Source: Bradyrhizobium sp. SZCCT0148 (GTDB taxonomy: Bacteria; Pseudomonadota; Alphaproteobacteria; Rhizobiales; Xanthobacteraceae). From it: a stretch of DNA of 64,000 nucleotides. Positions 61,737 to 64,000 of the stretch are shown piece after piece. A model generated the notes under the pieces. It ran no database searches. It saw only the letters and a program-made list of their open reading frames with translations, and was not told where the DNA came from. The number at the start of each line of letters is the position of its first letter. Within the stretch, counting starts at the first letter, position 1. The stretch lies in assembly GCF_018129985.1 (NCBI RefSeq), contig NZ_JAFCKT010000002.1:372001-436000 (forward strand), in the 5' to 3' direction. Both the position numbers and the translations under genes were made by a program.

Positions 61737-63953
61737 TCACCGCCGCAGCACCGCGATCGTCCGGTTCGCAAATGTCAGTCGCTCTGCCATGACCGACACG
61801 AAATAGGTCAGTAGCTTGTGGCTGAGTGCGGGGTCCTCGTCCCTGATTGCGTCGAACTGGCGCGTGTTGAGCACGTAGAGCACGCTGTCGACCTCGGCCT
61901 GGATCGTCGCGCTGCGCGGCGTGTTCGACACCAGTCCCATCTCACCGATCGTGGTGTAGCGGCCGAGGCTGCGAACGCGCGTGGTGCGATCTTCCTCGGC
62001 GGGGACCATGATGCCCACGCGTCCCTCCAGGATGAAGTGCATGGAATCGGCGGGGTCGCCGGCCCTCACGATGATCTCGCCGGCCTCGACCTCGATACGG
62101 TGGCAGCGGTGGATCAGCCTGTCGGCATCATCCTCGCTGTTGAGGATTCGTGTGAACCAGCCGCGCAGGCTGGCCTCCTCCCGCTCCAGCCCCTGATGCT
62201 GCGCGATGAGCTCGTTCTCGCACCATTCCAGCGCATGGTCGAGCTCGGGAATGATGGTGACGCCGTCGCCGACGAAGTCGCTGGAGCGCAGCACCTTCTC
62301 CGCCGCGGCGGGCAGATGCACCAGAATCAGCTCGACGCCGAGGTCATGCGCGCTGCGCTTGATCTGGGCAAAGCTGTAGGCAGCCGACGAATCGACACCG
62401 GTGACGAGCTTGAAATCGAACAGCAGATAGCGGCATTCCGGACGCTCCTGCAGCAGTTTTTTGACATGCTGGTAGAGCCGGTTGGCGGAGCCGAAGAACA
62501 GGTAGCTCTGGAGATTGAGACCCTGAATTTTGCCGCCATGGGCCAGCAGCACCTCCTGGTCGTCGCGCGAGCGATCGAGCGACGAGCGAAACTCGGCGCC
62601 GTCAAAGCTGTACTTGATCGACTCGACCCGGGCCGCGCTGAACGCAAACGTCGCGCAGCCGATGATCACGCCGATCAGGATGCCCGGGACGAAGCCCCAG
62701 GCCACGATGATGATGATGATGGCGATGAGCGAGAGATATTCGAGCTTCGACAGCCGTTTGCGCGATTCGATGATCCATTTGTGCAACTGGTCGGCGCCCA
62801 GATAGAGCAGCAGGCCACCGAGTACGAATTTCGGCATGAAGCCGAGAAGCTCGGGCGCGACTGCGAGCATAAGTAGCGACATGGCCGCAACGGTGAATCC
62901 GGACAGGCGTCCGCGGCCGCCAGCGCCGAAGTTGAGGATCGACCGGCTCACCGAGATGCAGCCGGCGTAACCGCCGAGCGCACCGGTCAACATGTTCGCG
63001 ACGCCTGTGACGTTCAGCTCGCGCTCCAGGTTGGCTTCGCGATGCACGGCGAGTTCGATACCGGTGGTATTGAACAGCGTGCTCGACGCAGCGACGAAAA
63101 TGACGGCAACGAGGTTGCCGAGCAAGTCCGGTACCGCCGACCACGGATATCGCGCCAGCTCGTCGACGTGCCAGGGCAGCATGAAGGCCGCCTGCGGAGG
63201 AGGCCGGAAGGTCCAGCCCAGGGCACGCGCCTGCTCCAGCGAGATACCCGAGACCCAGAACGCCACATGAGCGGTAAGCATGCCGCCGATCAGGATGATC
63301 GGCAACCCGAATGGGCTACGCGAGCGGTGCCAGGTCAGATACAGCACCAGCGCCATCGCGCAGGCCGCACCCAGCTCCAACAGCGCGACGCCATTGGCGA
63401 CGCGCTGGAGCGTCGCGAACTCCACGGGATGATCGGTGATGACACGGATCGCACCCATGACGATCACAAATCCGGTGGCGCCGAGAAAGCCGCCGACCAC
63501 GGGGTAAGGCACGTAGCGGATGGCGCGTCCCATTCGCGTCAGGCCCAATCCGCACAGCACGAATCCAGTCAGGATCGTCGACAGACCGAGCGTGATCAGA
63601 ACGGACGTGAGCAGTGGTGCAGGCAGGTTGGCCGTCTCGATGCGCTCGACCAGCGAGGCCGCCAGGATGCCTGTCATGGCGGCGGTCGAGCTGTCGGGTG
63701 CGGCAATTGCAAAAGGCAGGGAACTGCCCAGCGCGATCACGGCCGCCAGTACGGCGGAGCTGATAAAGGTCGCCGCGATGCCGAAAGAAAGATAGGGCGA
63801 CAGAGGGCCAGCGAAGATCAGCAGCGAATAGGACAGCCCGAAGGTGACGGTCAGGACGCTGGCGGCGCTGCCGCCCAATATATCGTTGAGCGCGCGCTTG
63901 AGAGACGGTTTGAAACGGGGAGCCGGGCTGAAAATGATCGCTGGATCGGTCAC
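61737..63953 (-). CDS. SulP-family anion transporter fused to STAS and cyclic-nucleotide-binding domains
   Basis: 738 residues with GTG start. The SulP membrane domain (about residues 20-440) has a dozen or so hydrophobic helices and the SulP signature loops (LGLTRMGRAIRYVPYPVVGGFLGATG, LNVTGVANMLTGALGGYAGCISVSRS). A STAS domain follows (about 485-600, with VTGVDSSAAYSF). The C-terminus is a cNMP-binding domain (about 620-730), whose phosphate-binding cassette is intact (IGEMGLVSNTPRSATI, with conserved Glu and Arg). Probably transports an inorganic anion (sulfate, bicarbonate or similar) gated by a cyclic nucleotide. The frame remains open to the window edge, so the true start may lie upstream. 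Confidence 0.93.
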   Translation of the reverse strand: MTDPAIIFSPAPRFKPSLKRALNDILGGSAASVLTVTFGLSYSLLIFAGPLSPYLSFGIAATFISSAVLAAVIALGSSLPFAIAAPDSSTAAMTGILAASLVERIETANLPAPLLTSVLITLGLSTILTGFVLCGLGLTRMGRAIRYVPYPVVGGFLGATGFVIVMGAIRVITDHPVEFATLQRVANGVALLELGAACAMALVLYLTWHRSRSPFGLPIILIGGMLTAHVAFWVSGISLEQARALGWTFRPPPQAAFMLPWHVDELARYPWSAVPDLLGNLVAVIFVAASSTLFNTTGIELAVHREANLERELNVTGVANMLTGALGGYAGCISVSRSILNFGAGGRGRLSGFTVAAMSLLMLAVAPELLGFMPKFVLGGLLLYLGADQLHKWIIESRKRLSKLEYLSLIAIIIIIVAWGFVPGILIGVIIGCATFAFSAARVESIKYSFDGAEFRSSLDRSRDDQEVLLAHGGKIQGLNLQSYLFFGSANRLYQHVKKLLQERPECRYLLFDFKLVTGVDSSAAYSFAQIKRSAHDLGVELILVHLPAAAEKVLRSSDFVGDGVTIIPELDHALEWCENELIAQHQGLEREEASLRGWFTRILNSEDDADRLIHRCHRIEVEAGEIIVRAGDPADSMHFILEGRVGIMVPAEEDRTTRVRSLGRYTTIGEMGLVSNTPRSATIQAEVDSVLYVLNTRQFDAIRDEDPALSHKLLTYFVSVMAERLTFANRTIAVLRR

Positions 63954-64000
63954 GCCGGTGCGTTCGCCCCCTGAAAGGTCCTGTTCCAGACGTAGACGAC

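Overview
The window is a GC-rich (clearly above 60 %) alphaproteobacterial chromosome segment, most likely Bradyrhizobium or a very close relative. The strongest clue is an Irr protein of exactly 163 residues with a heme regulatory motif at Cys29 and a His117-119 triplet, as known for B. japonicum Irr. Supporting clues are the gene order (lnt-corC-ybeY-phoH-miaB-fur, rimP-nusA-ylxR-infB-rbfA-truB-rpsO-pnp), Fur-type regulation signals and several palindromic intergenic repeats of a kind common in Bradyrhizobium. Almost everything is core chromosome; I see no phage, integrase, transposase, CRISPR array, tRNA or rRNA.

Layout. 1-11 kb: start of ubiB and ubiE (ubiquinone), mutM (DNA repair), an orphan ParA-type ATPase, a gamma-glutamyltransferase, a small exported protein paired with a peptidoglycan-binding/protease-like protein whose catalytic triad is broken, a MoeB/ThiF-type adenylyltransferase, an aldo/keto reductase divergent from its probable LysR regulator, and a hydroxyacid dehydrogenase. 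11-16 kb: SH3-domain protein, irr, then fabA-fabB-fabI (unsaturated fatty-acid synthesis). 16-22 kb: glutathione S-transferase, an exported protein of unknown function, a GNAT enzyme, and a peroxide/superoxide block (oxyR divergent from katG, then a Tat-exported superoxide dismutase). 22-32.6 kb (minus strand): the complete translation/transcription operon rimP-nusA-ylxR-infB-rbfA-truB-rpsO-pnp. It has a recognisable promoter, a leader terminator ahead of rimP and a long hairpin in the pnp leader.

32.8-44.7 kb: a DUF2336 gene, then a tightly packed minus-strand convoy tsaB-rimI-fur-HAD-miaB-phoH-ybeY-corC-lnt-XRE-M20 peptidase-trmB (tRNA modification, rRNA maturation, lipoprotein acylation, iron control). 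45-46.7 kb: a soluble triple-PAS chemoreceptor interrupted by one amber codon. 46.8-50.8 kb: nfuA, uspA, trpS and murJ. 50.9-57.4 kb: an adenosine-kinase-like sugar kinase, an acyl-CoA synthetase, a serine beta-lactamase-fold hydrolase, a small GIY-YIG-like protein and a succinate-semialdehyde dehydrogenase. 57.5-64 kb: an ABC exporter membrane domain without its ATPase, a CHASE3 histidine kinase translationally coupled to a periplasmic sugar-binding-type protein, and a SulP transporter fused to STAS and cyclic-nucleotide-binding domains.

Most unusual items: the kinase/binding-protein couple (59.1-61.7 kb) with no transporter or response regulator beside it; the SulP-STAS-cNMP fusion; the amber-interrupted chemoreceptor; the pseudoprotease operon; the 19-position hairpin in the pnp leader; and the attenuator-like rimP leader. 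Iron control is represented by both irr and fur, with a tandem TGCATC hexamer upstream of irr resembling the known Fur target there.
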